DNA of 64,000 bases from Mucidula mucida (GCA_015501055.1 JADNYV010000007.1:124001-188000), one strand, 5' to 3'. Numbered from the stretch's first letter, positions 22,919-35,405 are shown. Notes: generated by a model not told the origin, from the sequence alone. Program-made: numbers and translations.

Positions 22919-23605
22919 GATGATGGGGGAAAGAGGCAAATGACAGATGCAACGCTCAATCGGCGCTCGCGGTTTCTGTTTGTTGATTCGCCCTCGTGAT
23001 TGATCGCGTTATTTACAGAGCGCGAGTCGAACCAGGGCACCCTTAGCGAATGTCTAGAGGACCTGCCGCCGCTGGCCATTGGCAGGAGTTTAGAGAACCC
23101 ACAATGCCCTCATTCTGTTCAATTTCCGTTTCTCGCAAGGAGAAATCCAACCCAGTGTAGTGGAAAGTGTGTCCAAGTTCCTCTGGCTATACAAAAGTGA
23201 CTTCGGCGATTGAGATCAAGATGGTCAGGAGGTTTGATGATGATTACCGAACAACGTGGGGCTGGTGTGCCAGCGTGGGGTATCGAGTCAGTAGGGGTTT
23301 CATTGACGTTCATTTCCGCAGTGTCTCGCCCTCGTCTTGCAATCGTGGTCGGAGAAAAATGCACGGCGATGACTCTAAGAGTCCGGATTCGGTAATTCCC
23401 CCAAGAAGATTGAGCGGTGGCCCTATTTTTGGATCACCATTTTGCGGCCGATCATCTTTCCGTTAACCACCATAACGTTGAAGTTTAGCATTCAATCGAG
23501 CGCTCTGGCTTATCCGACGTCCACACTTAAGATGGCGAAGCTTTTCTCGTCGGCGACATCTCTCATCGAACTCCGCGTCACTGGACGAATTAGACTAGAG
23601 TAACT
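22919..23605. other. Divergent promoter region between MFS permease and carrier
   Basis: About 690 bases shared by two divergently transcribed genes. Open frames here are low-quality shadows. A GTTCGACTC string on the minus strand near 23025-23040 resembles a tRNA B box, but no cloverleaf forms around it. Confidence 0.5.
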
Positions 23606-25032
23606 ATGAACTCTGAGTCTCTGTCAACAGCTGAAGCTTTCTTGCTCGGCGGGCTTGCTGCGTGTGCCGCAAGTATCCTTTATCCCACATCAAGACATAG
23701 AAGCTCATTGTAACCCACTAGGTAACATTTTCTAACCCCGCTGAAGTGACCAAGACGCGACTGCAGTTGCAGGGCGAACTAGCAAAGGATGGCGGCGTTA
23801 GAGTCTACCGGAACACGTTTGATGCTCTCTTGAAGACAGCGCGGAATGAAGGTATCGGTGGTATGGGTCCCGCGGTACGGGCAGGTTGATCTGGCATTCT
23901 GAATACTCCTTCATTTGCGTTTCAGTACGTGTACCAGGTAAGGGATCGCTTGAATGACTATCACGCACCAGATCCTTGTTAACGGAGCACGATTAGGTGA
24001 TAACAATATCTTCCACCCTTTCATCATCTGTTCAACACACACCTAGGTTTCTACGAACCGATGCGTCAAAGCTTCAATCATGCTGCAGGGCTTCCTCCTT
24101 TACACCAAAGTCTTCCCATATCTGTGGTGACCGGTGCGGCCACAGGCGCCATCGGAGGTGCACCACTTCACTAACGCCTTGTCGTTCTTCTCATCCATTT
24201 TGATTTCTAGCGGCGCTAGGAAGTCCTCTGTTCCTCATCAAAGCTAGAATGCAGGTGCGTCTAAACTAGAGTATCATATTGCAAGTTACGAATACACACA
24301 GGCATACTCTCCAGCCCAAACTATCGGAACGCAACATTACTATAAGAACTCAGTGCACGCTTTAACGTTGATCGTGGGCGAGGAGGGCCCTCGTGGATTA
24401 CTTCGCGGCGTCAACACAGCCATTCTACGCACAGCTGCCGGTTCTTCAGGATGTCTTGTCTCTACAGTCGACTCAGATCTGATCTTGTGCGACAGGCACA
24501 AGTACCGACCTATGTCTGGGCAAAACGGCAATTCATCGGGCGTGGAATTTTACCCGCTGACAGCTTTTGGACCTTCTTGGCGAGTAGTTCAGTGTCCGGG
24601 CTCGTTGCGGTGAGCATATTTCTGCCGCCTCGTCTCGCCTTCGGGTCTCAGTTGAGATGAAGCTTGCCGCAATGCAACCGACAGATACCGTGAGTAATGG
24701 GACTATCAAGGTCGTTTGTATCTGATATGGAGGTGCACAGGTGCTTACGCGTATATATAACCAGCCTACTAAAATGCTTCCCAACGGGAAGTATGTAGGC
24801 GTGTTATACAAAAACCCAATAGATGCCCTCATCAAGATCCTAAAGACGGAAGGCCCATTGGGTTGGTATAAGGGGTCCTTTGCTCACTTTCTGCGTTTCA
24901 CGCCACACACGTAAGACTATCCTATACCACTTGATTGTTTTCATAAATCAATCACCTCCCGACAGCATAATGACGCTGACATTCAACGATCTGATAGTAG
25001 ATTTCTATGTGCGCCACTTGCATGATGGGTGA
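23606..25032 (+). CDS. OAC1: Mitochondrial carrier, oxaloacetate/dicarboxylate type
   Basis: Inner-membrane solute carrier with three repeats. It starts MNSESLSTAEAFLLGGLAAC. An intron precedes VTFSNPAEVTKTRLQLQGEL, whose P-A-E-V-T-K is the repeat-1 signature Px[DE]xx[KR]. Repeat 2 carries GSPLFLIKARMQAYSP (24220-24310), a form I associate with the oxaloacetate carrier rather than generic carriers. Repeat 3 has MQPTDTVLTRIYNQP and the closing GWYKGSFAHFLRFTPHT. The last exon ends FNDLIVDFYVRHLHDG. At least six introns; some exons are very short. An extra base or unplaced intron is needed around 23880-24190 and 24430-24500. Stop at 25030-25032. It is convergent with the MYND-type gene at 25100. 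Confidence 0.85.
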
Positions 25033-25099
25033 ATTTTTAATCAAAATACTATTTTCGTCGCTGTACTAATACCTACGGACTTCTTGCAAATGAAAAGCA

Positions 25100-25766
25100 C
25101 TAGTAGTCGTCTTCGAGGTACTCTTTTCTAAAACAGAGCTGAACCTCCCCGCAATTTCCGCATGGACGTGACGCGTCTTCAAGTTTCAAGGCATTCTCTC
25201 GAGGGTGAAGTGGATACTGGGGATGTCTGTCGCCGGTGTAACGTTTTCCTCCAAGGAGAGAACTTCAATTGTACCACCTTGGTTCTGCAAAGAACGCGTC
25301 AGAACCTCGTTATTCAACAAGATGTTTACTCACCCATGGTACAGTACTTATTCCCAAAGTTGGAATTTTGGCAGAAGCAGGATCCTAAGGTTGTGATCAG
25401 TCATGGCAAGGCAGCTTCGCAAGAGATTACCTTTTTTGAAACTGACGTGACATTTCTCGCAAGCTATATACCTACAATCCGGACATTGACCTATCAAGGT
25501 CGGCCTCGCCCAGTATTCCGAGGTGACTGCGCCTTTGCACCCGGTACAATGCGTCTTTCGGATCTTGACCGCTGGCTCCATGGCTTCAGCTTCGCCCAAT
25601 AGCTTCAGCTTGGGCAATGCTACTTGTGCCAACGCCACGCAATACTCAGAGCTTGAACAATTGAGTTTTCGGAGAACAGAAGGGTGAGAGGAAAGCGTAT
25701 ATACTTGCATCCTGAGCATCGCTTAGTAGTGACTCCTCGACAATTCTCTAGGTCGCAGACCGGCAT
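25100..25766 (-). CDS. MYND-family cysteine-rich protein with shortened finger
   Basis: Paralogue of the gene at 37208-38026. It starts MPVCDLENCRGVTTKRCSGC, the first half of a MYND finger, but the second half (C-x3-C...H-x3-C) is not readable and is replaced by SEYCVALAQVALPKLKLLGE. The downstream cysteine-rich tail is conserved: THCTGC, CPDCRYIACEKC, CYCPNSNFG-type and, in the last part, CGNCGEVQLCF, ending KEYLEDDY. Introns lie near 25290-25360, and one frame change is needed in the last exon. Loss of half the finger could be real or due to an unplaced exon. It is divergent from synthetase copy 1 and convergent with the mitochondrial carrier. Confidence 0.6.
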
Positions 25767-26344
25767 GGTGTCGTGGTTGGTGAGAAGCGGAACTCAGGGT
25801 TCCAGCTTTTATGTCACGGTACACGTGTTGTTACACATCGCGTTTGGTTGCCGGTAGCACACATCTTCGACTGTTACGTTCATCTCCAACCATGTGCGAG
25901 ACCTAAAACTGCGAGCCTATTTGCATCTCCTGGGCGCCGACGCTGACCGGCCTTTGAAGGACTATCGATACTCTGCGAGGCAGTGAAGTAGTAAGTCGAC
26001 TAAGTATTGACCGGCCGTACTTTCTCCCAGCTTCTAAAATATCATTAGTGAATGCTCACACTCTACCTCACCAGCGCAGCTTCATGCAACTCTTACAAAC
26101 CTCGAGGAGTGCTAAAATATGGATACTCGGTAGAAGTCGCACGAAAACCACGGGCAGGATTCTGATTCAGCAACACTCACGGTCGCGTTTTGTTTTATCC
26201 TAAGTATGATGCTGTCGAACACATGATAGCTGGATGAACGTGAACACTATCTCATGTCTTTCGTGGGGTTCGAAATGTCCGTAGCACCGCGCGAGTACTA
26301 GATAAGGCCCACCAAACCGAAGTAGAGGTTCTCACGGCGCCGTC
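25767..26344. other. Upstream region of synthetase copy 1
   Basis: About 580 bases between two divergent genes. Only the last 60 or so bases before 26345 align with the upstream region of synthetase copy 2. Within that stretch the TATA box of copy 2 has no counterpart. No gene seen. Confidence 0.5.
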
Positions 26345-29300
26345 ATGCAGTATCCAACACCCCAAGGATCAACTTCGAAGACCTTTCGCCCGCCTCCTCT
26401 CGATGGACATTGGCCCTTCACGCCCTTCCGGAATTTCATGGAAGAATAGTCCCGACCATCCTGTGTTTCGCTTTGAGGACCAAAGGACGGAAGTATAAAG
26501 ACCCTATGCTGGGTGGAGGTATTCCTCGCATTCAAACTGCCAGGCAGATTCTTGAAGGCAGCTTCGGATTGCACTTCAGGAAGTCATCCTGTGGTCGCAC
26601 TTCTTGTCAATACAGGCACGTACATCTTAGTTTAGGTATCCCCTCGACTCATCGACAACCGCACAGACACGATGTCTTCTTTGCGATCTTTCAAGGTCTG
26701 ATGCAAGCCGGATTCGTACCGTTCCCAGTGTCCGTGCGGAACTCGGCTGCTGCAGTGCTACATGTTCTGAAGGAAACTCACTGTACCCATATGATTGTCA
26801 GCCAAGATCAGCACCTCCAGACAATAGCCGACATGGTATGTCGTGAATATGATTCTGGAACCCTAGAATTGGGTCCTTGCGAAGGATACAAATGCCCTCT
26901 TTCGAATCCCTGTACCACATTGGCGATGATGTTCAAAATATGTCAAATGAGCCGGCACCCGACTTCGAATGGACGGATACGGCAGTCATCTTTCACTCTT
27001 CTGGAACCACGCGATTTCCTAGTCCCATCTACCTGAACCATCGCCTTATACTGCAATATTCTCGACTTCCCTGTAGGTACTTCAAGACAATACTATCAGC
27101 ATAGGCTGATTCCTTTGAAAAGACTACGGAGAGCTGGACATGTGTGAGCGCATATTCGCATCACAAGGCCTGCCTATGTACCGTACGTCGTCGACGTGCT
27201 TTCCGCGTGTTGCCTGACCGACGTCTTTGCGGATAGATTTGATGGGGTTCTTGTCAACCTGCCTCTTGGTGAGCCTTGGTCTGTGACATTCCACGTACTC
27301 ACGCGATTGACTTCAGTCATCAGATGTCGTCGGGGGCGGTTCTGGCGGTGTTCCCACCCTCCCAGCATCCTATAGTGCCTACCTCAGACCGTTGCCTAGC
27401 CAGTGCTATGGCGCTTAGTTGTACCGTGATGCTCACGGTGCCTTCGTTTTTCGAGGTTCGTGATATATCACCACGACAACTCTTGATGTTGACGTGCAAT
27501 TCGATTTTTGCAGGAATGGTCAAGAAATCCTGTATCGATAGAATCATTGAAGACTTTCACCAGCGTGGTGCGTCTTAATTGCCGGCTCCTCTTTCTCGGG
27601 TTAACGCCTCAATCAGCGTTATGGCGGAGGACCTTTGTCGCAAGAAGCGGGCAACATCCTGAGATCCCACGGCGTGCCTCTGAGCGCGGCTTATGGACTG
27701 TCAGCAGTTCACTCTTGTTGCAATGTGATAACTAACAGTATCACAGCACGGAAACGGGAATCGTTACGGTCCGCCACAGTGCGTTCATGCTCGAACATTA
27801 AACTCGGCAGTATTGGCTGAAATCTTACCACAGAGACACCTCCCTCAGAGGGTTGGGAATGGATGCGAGTAAGTGCCTGTAGTCTTCTGACCATCTAGCT
27901 CTTATCTCCTAACTCAGATTGCGCCTCACATTGACGCCGCCTTTGTCCCGGTGGAGGAAAACATCTTCCGGTTGTATATCAAGGTTGGAGCGTTTGGCAC
28001 TGCCTTTCGTCAATGACCTGATACCATTTAGGAATCTCCTAATCTGACGCCAGCTATTTTGAACGCCGAAGTGGATGGAGTACGGGCCATCGACACGAAA
28101 GATCTGGTCATTAGGCACCCAGTTAATCCCGCTTACTGGAAGATATACGGCCGAGCAGGTGAGGCGGACTCTGCTAATTTAGACATTCCGGTAACCAGAG
28201 GGATCTCTACTAGATGACCAAATCATGCATAGCACTGGTGTAAGCACTGCTACAATTGTGAAGCACCTGGGCTGACAGCTGTACTAGGAAAAGGTAGTTT
28301 TTAAATCAATTTCGAGGCAGGAACTAACGTCTCGCCTTTTCCGCGTAGACGAATCCAGTCCCTATAGGTGAGCGTCTTCATGTATGCAAGGCAGACCCAG
28401 ACGGATCGTTCTTTCAGAGAATGTCTTACAAGGCGATAAGCACGTCGCCAACGCGATTATTTTGGGAGAGCCAAATTCCAACCTGGCGTGCTTATTCTCC
28501 CGCGCCCCGAATACGCGTTTGACCCAGCCGACTCTGTAAAGCTTGCAAAATTCCGTAACAAAATCTGGTCTGTCCATTTTTCGACTGTCTTCTCTTTCAG
28601 CGTTGATCTCTCTATAGGGACACTGTGATGATCGCCAACGAACAAGCACCACAGCACTCGAAGATCTACAAAGAGGTGAGTCGATTTGACTAGCAATGGG
28701 AAGGATTGTTTACGAGAACTCTTAGATGATTTTGGTAGCTAGGCCTTCCAAACCTTTCGAATACACGTCCAAGGGAGCTGTTCGTCGAGGAGCTATGATC
28801 GACCTATATCGTGAAGAAATCGAAGGCATATATAACGCAGTCGATGATATCTCGCGCCCGACGGCTCCTCCGGACTTGTGGGATCTCGAAAACATCACCA
28901 TCTTCGTTCGCAGCATCGTCTGCGACGTCCTTTCTCGGTCCGTCCCAGATGACACGAATATTTTTTACGTGGGTGGCGATAGGTACTGCTCCCTGATCCG
29001 CCTCTATTAACGCTACATACTCATGCTAGTTTACAGTTTAGCGGCAACCTCTATTCGCAACTCTCTTCTTCGTGCAATGCGCCAGTCGAAAACTGTGTCC
29101 CTCGCCTCGATTCGACTCTTGCCGCAGAACTTTGTGTTTGAGTTCCCGACGATTGTCGCGTTGAGCGCCTTTATCCGCGGTTTTGTCGTCGGTTCTTTCA
29201 AGGTACCTAGTCCAAAAGAGTTGGAGGAGGATAAGGACGGGTATCAGTCAGCCGATACACCACTTCCAATGTCTGGTCAAACTGTGGTGAAGCTTTTGGC

Positions 29301-30157
29301 GGGAAAAGGAGAGCCACCCCTGATTATAATTCACGGTCAGTTGGTTGTTTCCGACTGGGACATTTCTTATGGACCTGGTAGGCGCTGGAGGGCTATTCTT
29401 CGAGTACGCGGCGTATGCGGAAAAGTTTCGGAGTGCCGTCTGGACGCTGCAAGTCACACCGGACACGCCATTGACAACGTTGGAAGAAATGGCTGCTTTC
29501 TACTTTGCGAAGATCAAGGAGCAGCAACCTACGGGACCGTATAGGCTTGCTGCGTACTCATCAACGAGTATCCTTGGCTTTGCGCTTGCCAAGCTCTTTG
29601 AGGAGAATGGCGACGACGTCGTCCAACTAGCAATGCTAGACCACTTCCCACTTATGTTCGTGTACGCGGCCAATCAGCGCGGTAACGCTGATCCTAGGGA
29701 CCCGCGCAATCGCGAGAAACTCGCGACGTGGGGGACGGACACCATCGGCGGGCTGATGAGGCGAGACGCAAACTGGACAATCATGGAGAAGCAATTTGAA
29801 GCATTCCTGAATGCTTCAAAGGGACTTCCATCCCCGGCGTTCATGAAAACAGCAGCCACGACAGCGAGGAGATATCTTGCCCTTGTTGCTGACTACGTAT
29901 ATGATTTGACGACTGATGCGACTGGCGCATCGTCGGTGGAGCTTATGGTCAAGTGGATGACATCCGTCAAAGCACCTACTTGTGTTTACGTCGCAAATGC
30001 AGGTGCTTTTGGCAGCGTAGATGATATGGACAAGGAGGAGTGGTCTGATCTCGGAGCGAAGTGTTTGCCTGGAGCTCGTGTCGTTGTGCTTGAGGGTGGA
30101 CATTATGAGTTTTTGATGGACGAGAAGGTCATTAGCGACCTGCAGCAAGGCTTCTGA
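26345..30157 (+). CDS. NRPS-like A-T-TE synthetase, copy 1 (several lesions)
   Basis: Modular enzyme that activates a carboxylic acid as an adenylate, loads it on a carrier domain and releases it through a thioesterase. Adenylation: A3 motif IFHSSGTTRFPSPI (near 26990-27030); A5 YGLTETG, spliced across an intron near 27700-27750; DDQIMHSTGEKTNPVPI (28210-28370); and the A10 lysine in YTSKGAVRRGAMI (28760-28800). Carrier: YVGGDSLAATSIRNSLL, its Ser codon split by an intron at about 28982-29037. Thioesterase: IIHGAGGLFFEYAAY, AAYSSTS at the nucleophile position, MLDHFP and GGHYEF. Closely similar to copy 2 in inverted orientation. Exon 1 has at least two one-base losses after codon 20, and the GT-rich middle has more. 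It may be a pseudogene or poorly assembled. Last exon intact, stop 30155-30157. Confidence 0.85.
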
Positions 30158-30966
30158 TTTTTCTCCCATACTACAATGTAAAGGACAGTCTTAAGTAGGA
30201 TTCATTTACTACAGCAGTTCAAAGATTTTGAACAATACCTGGGAAGCGTACGGACAGGAGGGAAGATTAAGAAAGTTGTGCCAAATGTATTTCTGCCAGG
30301 AAAGCGACTTGTCTCTTAGCTCGATTTACGCTGCAGCAGTAAGGCGTGTCATCCACTCCCGAAAAAATGCCATCTCTCACTACTACTCTACTACTACTAT
30401 TAAAACTTAACGCAGTTGATGATAGCACGTGATCTGTCCTCGGCGTCTTTCTACTGTCAGTGTATGGCTCAATACACAGCACTAGATACACGCCCGTTCA
30501 ACACAGCGACAAGACACCTCATCCGAAGGGATGGCGCACCGCTGATGGACCTCCGGATGGTTGGACTTGGTCACTTGGATACGTGACGCGACGTGAAAAT
30601 TTTAGCTTGGTGCCGTGGTCTTTGTCGAATGCTGCCCTGATCTGTAACTCACAAGCTATGAAAGAATAGATATTTTTGCCGATAAATATCTAGTCGTCGG
30701 ATCTCCTCCGGGGTCGGGTCTTCGTACCGACTCTTTGCCACAGAGCACACTTTCGACGACCCAGAATGATTGGAGCCAGCATCAATTCGTTGTCATCCCC
30801 CACCTCGCGCCCGGTACAACGCTTATCCGTCGCAATCTGCAGATGCCTTATTGTGGCACAAGGCGAACAAAGCGACTCGCTGGTCAATGACCATCCAGGG
30901 CCGCGTCGATCAAAATGCTCTTGGGCCACCCCCCCACTTTCTTTTGTTCTTGTATTTGGACGTTCC
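30158..30966. other. Intergenic, promoter side of F-box gene
   Basis: About 870 bases between copy 1 and the F-box gene start. It includes a short CTA-repeat near 30380-30400. No similarity to the downstream flank of synthetase copy 2 is visible, so the duplication ends at or close to the stop codon. Confidence 0.5.
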
Positions 30967-30973
30967 TATATAA
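30967..30973 (+). promoter_or_regulatory. TATA box of F-box gene
   Basis: TATATAA, 55 bases upstream of the ATG at 31028. This is a plausible core-promoter position for a fungal gene. Confidence 0.55.
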
Positions 30974-31027
30974 GAAGTCATGCCCGGGATGGTCGCGTTT
31001 TACATCTAACCCCCATCTACTACGACC

Positions 31028-33653
31028 ATGCCCCGCCGTGCACGTTCATCCTCTCCCGTCCCCCAAGAACCCGCGTCCAAGAGGCGTCGCCTTGCTAAGA
31101 TGCCTGCGATTGAAACGAGTGTACAGCCTGCAGTAGCTGCGGAACCTCACATCTTGGAGCTACCAAAACTGGAACGCGGGATCCTTTACAAGGTTTGTGA
31201 GCTCTCGTCGCTCTTAAGGATCTCCTAACGTCGTTTCCAGATATTTTCATTTCTTGGTCCTTACGATCTTGTCCAACTCTCTCGCACTTGTGTTTCATTG
31301 CGTAGCCTGCTACTCTATCAAGGCCTCCGCGAACCTTGGGTCCAGTCTTTAACCAGAGACCTAGAAGGGCTCGACCTCGAAGTTCCTGAGGTGCACCCAA
31401 CGCTCAACTGGATGGCCTGGGAAGCCAAGGAGTTCCATAAGCTTGCTATCATAGAAGCCGACGCGGTGATGCGTGATTACCGCCTAATCTTGTTTCTTTA
31501 TGAACGAATTTGCGGGGTGAGTAAACACATTCATGCTTCCAGTGATTACGCCGCGAATTGAATACCTCATCCAGAGTCTGAATTGTAGGAATCCGGGCAC
31601 AATCCCATATCCGCGGCGTCTGCAATGGACGTGTAAGCACTGTGCAAACCGTTGGTGCGTTTCCCGTTCAATGTTCTCCGCCTACAGTTGACGAAAATAG
31701 TAGGTACACTCCTGAAGCGCCCATATTGAAGTTCCTCCAGAGTCCCCTACAAACACAAGATGTACGGCATGAAATCCTGAAGCTTACTTCTTCTCGACAG
31801 TCTGCTCCAGGCGAAGAGCCTATGTACTTTCTACCTCAAGTAGACGAGTATTTCAGGGCGTGTGCGCGCGCCGAGAAACTGGCTTCTTCACAGGAAATTA
31901 CTTTCAATGTGGCCGAATGGCTTCAGTCATTGAGGAATTATAGTACCGAAGTTGATCCTGTTAGTGCTTCGTGGGCTTCAATGTGCCTCGAATTCAGTAC
32001 TGAACATGCACGATAGGTATGCAAGTCGTATCTTCTCGCGGCCAATGAGCTATTGTTGGCCAAAAGACAGCGTCGCAATCAGCGGTGTCACATGTGGGTG
32101 AATATGTCGCCTCCAAAAGCAGAAGTTGACGACTGTATCTTCTTAGGATTATCGCGCGTTTGCAAGCTGAAGAGTCGCCATTTGCTCAGACACCGGAAAA
32201 AATGGGCCTATCTGTATTCAAGGCCCTCTCATTTGTGTGCATCGATAAAGTCCTGGATGAGCCTGGTGCGTTTCTCCAGTGGTCGTCTAGCCTGCCTAAT
32301 TCTCTTCAGAGTGGCTTTCGATCCGAAGTGAAGTTGAGCGCACGTTGGAGTACGCGGAGCTGTGCATTCAACGTCAGGAACTTGCTGTCGTCCTACGCAA
32401 CGTTCATCATGACTGTCTGGTCACCCTGATTTTGGACACAGCTCACCGACAGGCAGCCATGGAGAATGACTTGCGACACGATATACTCATCCCATCTCCC
32501 CAAGAGATGATCGAGATCCCCGAGTTTCGGGAAGTTGTTTTGAAAAACGAACCTTGGGAGGAACTCACGGTCGATAGCTTTCGCCCGGTCTTTGACTGCT
32601 TCCCCGAGATATTCAACGAATGGTTTATAGAGAAGAAAAGACGCTTGGTGGGACTTCTGCAGGAAGTTGATCCTTCTGCCGACGAAACGAGGCTTTCGAG
32701 CGTGACGACGATATTCCAGTGCAAGACTTGCCACCGCCCAGTTACGTATCCTCATGTCATGGTGCACTGGTGCGACGGTATGTGGACTTCACCCAATTGC
32801 ACTCGCGGGATTGAGGAAACGGGCGGCCCGACGCCGTGGAAGACGCCTGCTTTGAATTTAACTTCCGTCTCTATCCAGATACCGAGGAAGTTGTGAACCA
32901 CCTCGTAGAGCTGTTCAACCATCACTGCCAAAAAAGTGTGTATGATCTACATTTCGAACTAGGTTAGATACTTACGCGAGGACACCAATAGTACCGCGAG
33001 AGAATCTAGCTTCCGTTGGTTGGAATTCATCCACCCAGCAGAGGTAACCGGCAGCGCAATGAACCACATCTGTCCGGTGTACGCCTGTCGGACGTGTATA
33101 CTGGAATACCAGAATCATGTCGAACATAATGCGATGACATGGTTGGATGCAGTACGTTGTTTACATCTTCTTTGGGCTACGTGTTCAAATATTTGACTCG
33201 TAGATCCACCACGCCGTGAAAAAGCATCCACGACCTCATCGGTTCTCGTCCGAAGTTTCGTTCACGATCCTTGATAGCGCCAACTTTATGGCTGTCAAGA
33301 CCGATCTTCTCGTAAAAAAGCAGTTGGTACACCAAGGCTACAACCTTGTCTGTCACCGGCCAAAGAAGGACGCGACCGACGGCAGCATTTGTGGCGAATA
33401 CTACTCGGCCATATCTTTACGCCGACATATAATAGGCCGGTTAGTTTTTAGTTCGTGTCGTCTTCGTTGTGGCTCACGCTTTGATAGGCATCACGAAGAG
33501 GTTATGGGGCGCAACGACTTTGTTATAAGAACAGACTCTGAGCGGAGTCAGACGTTTGGAAAGCCTCTTACTATTGAGATGGTTGATAAGTTACTGAAGG
33601 ACCGGTACTTCCTCACTGGCATGCCCATTCTCAAGACGGAATTCTTCCCGTGA
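31028..33653 (+). CDS. F-box domain protein
   Basis: Probable substrate-recruiting subunit of an SCF ubiquitin ligase. The N-terminus MPRRARSSSPVPQEPASKRR is basic and looks like a nuclear localisation signal. After LPKLERGILYK and an intron comes IFSFLGPYDLVQLSRTCVSL, the F-box. This is the common Agaricomycete form, with a long second half: WLHSL-type WNxPGTIPYPRRLQWTCKHC, a Cys pair after the box, then EYFRACARAEKL. Further exons run to a C-terminal Cys/His region near 32720-32780 (CKTCHRPVTYPHVMVHWCDG) and one near 33080. The last exon ends YFLTGMPILKTEFFP. At least seven introns, with frame continuity doubtful at 31990-32110 and 32280-32345. The Cys pairs suggest a zinc site beyond the F-box. 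Confidence 0.7.
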
Positions 33654-34027
33654 TTTTTGGCGAATGCCGCTGTACTGATTGTTGATAAATTTGTCTACAT
33701 TATCTAGATGCTTAATGGCGACGAATCGTAACTCTTGTTGTTTGGTTTGGTACGGATGACGTAAGGGAAATCGTTCTGGCGTTGATGTCCGCTTTCGTCT
33801 TCCACTCTCATCATCTGTCGACGTTTACCGCAGCAGACACGTACTCGCATGACAACATGCTTCTTCTACGCATGCCGAGGAGACTCTGGTTCCAAGATGC
33901 CGCAACACACGATGGACACGTTCCTCACGCACCATATCATCGCGTTTCTCCTGATACACTCTCAGCATGATACAAGTACCAGGTAGTGCCCAACGGCATC
34001 ATATCATAACCTTCCCGCATTTCCATC
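33654..34027. other. Intergenic
   Basis: About 370 bases. A short open frame at 33782-33970 is not supported by family or splicing. Presumed 3' UTR of the F-box gene and promoter of the next gene. Confidence 0.45.
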
Positions 34028-35277
34028 ATGGTCAGCAGTGCCCGAGAGCATACATCGCACAAACCAGGTAAACATCATTTAACGACTGGTACTTCGCTTG
34101 AGCTGAAGTGGAACTAGCCCGCGGTTCCCCTGGGAATCCAGAGACCTGGATCTTTGAATCCTTTAAGTTTCCAAGTACTACTCAAGACATCTTGCTCACA
34201 TCCTCCGGATCGTACGCGGCCGGAACCCTCACAATTTCCCAACGGCATACCTCCTCGAAAGACGTTCGCATCAACGTTGGCTTTACATGTGGGGTATCAG
34301 ATGTGCAAGCTTGCTCTGTCAAGGAGATCAGAAACTCGGATAAAGCTCGCGGGATCGAGATTGTGGTAAGTATGCAAAGTACGATCTGTAGCTTGCGCTT
34401 CATCTTACTCTTACGTGTAGACACCACACTCTCAAGAGACGCCACGACCCTTCAACTTTCACGTTACCGTCAGCTTCCCGGCTGATGGCGCTCAAACGAA
34501 ATCCTTGTCGGTAGCGATGTCTCATTTCGGATGCACGTTCAAGGGTCCGTTGCGTATCAAGACCGTTAGTATCAAGAAACTCAGGTCTATTACAATCGAT
34601 GATGTGAGCTCCTATATACTCTGCCGCTTTTCTCGTGCTAATTGTCGGCACGATAACAGACACTTTACTGTAATAAATTTCTCGGCGTCACATCGGGTCA
34701 TATCGTCGGCCGTTTTGATGCTCAGTCTGGGCTGCGTCTGAAGACAGGGCATGGCGACATCAAGGTGGAGGTGCGGTTGAGGGAAACTGCGAAGCGGACG
34801 GGGAAGGGGAAGAGCACGGTCCTCCTGCGCAGTCATACCGGGTATGAAACGCCTTGATACCGGAATCTTGACTTTAGCTTACTTGGAATGTTCAGGAAAA
34901 TCACAGCGGTCATGGACTCGACGCGTTCCGACGCGTATCATCTCGCTGTCGACGCCAGCACTGCCAAGCGGCCACTCAAGTTGAACTTGAATGGCATGGC
35001 TGGGAGCCCGGAGCTCAAGCTGCTGGCCACTGCGACGAACGCACCGGCGACAGTGATGCTTCCTCGTGCTTTCGCAGGCGATTTTTCAGTGCGGGCCACT
35101 GATCACAAACCTGCTATTCAGCTTCGCCATATAGACGATCGTTCGGTGCAGGTACATTCGGCGCAGGACGGAGGTACGGCCAAGGCGTGGGGAGTTGTAG
35201 AGTCCCATGCGATGCAGGACGGTCGAGGGAGTGCGACTGTTGTCACTGAGAAAGGACAAGCAAAGCTGATCATATGA
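34028..35277 (+). CDS. Hypothetical protein with repeated beta-strand pattern
   Basis: Start chosen at the ATG at 34028 (MVSSAREHTSHKP), spliced to ELARGSPGNPETWIFESFKF. Exons continue through a beta-rich region (FGCTFKGPLRIKTVSIKKLR) and FLGVTSGHIVGRFDAQSGLR, KTGHGDIKVEVRLRE. The last exon, from about 34895, ends GRGSATVVTEKGQAKLII. The alternating pattern of S-G-x-I-x-G / T-x-x-G-D-I-x-V is that of adhesin-like beta-solenoid domains of unknown function found in many Agaricomycetes. No signal peptide or catalytic motif. At least four introns; all joins I checked keep frame. Confidence 0.6.
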
Positions 35278-35405
35278 AGGCTGGAGTTTCCTTGATGCCT
35301 AATTTATTGTATGTTTTGGTTTTATGTATGTACTCTGTCGAGACCCACGGACTTGCACTACTCGGAATAGCAGAATAAGCAATAATAAATACAGTCTAGC
35401 CATTA

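Noticed and set aside
23000..23110. Possible tRNA on the minus strand (GTTCGACTC B-box-like string with an A-box-like string 60 bases before)
   Set aside because: The bases on either side of the loop do not pair as a T stem, and no acceptor stem closes the structure.
28975..29040. Apparent loss of the carrier-domain Ser in synthetase copy 1 (VGGDR then stop)
   Set aside because: An intron splits the Ser codon at this point in both copies; splicing restores GGDSL.
30370..30410. CTA-rich microsatellite
   Set aside because: Only a few imperfect units; no evidence of function or mobility.
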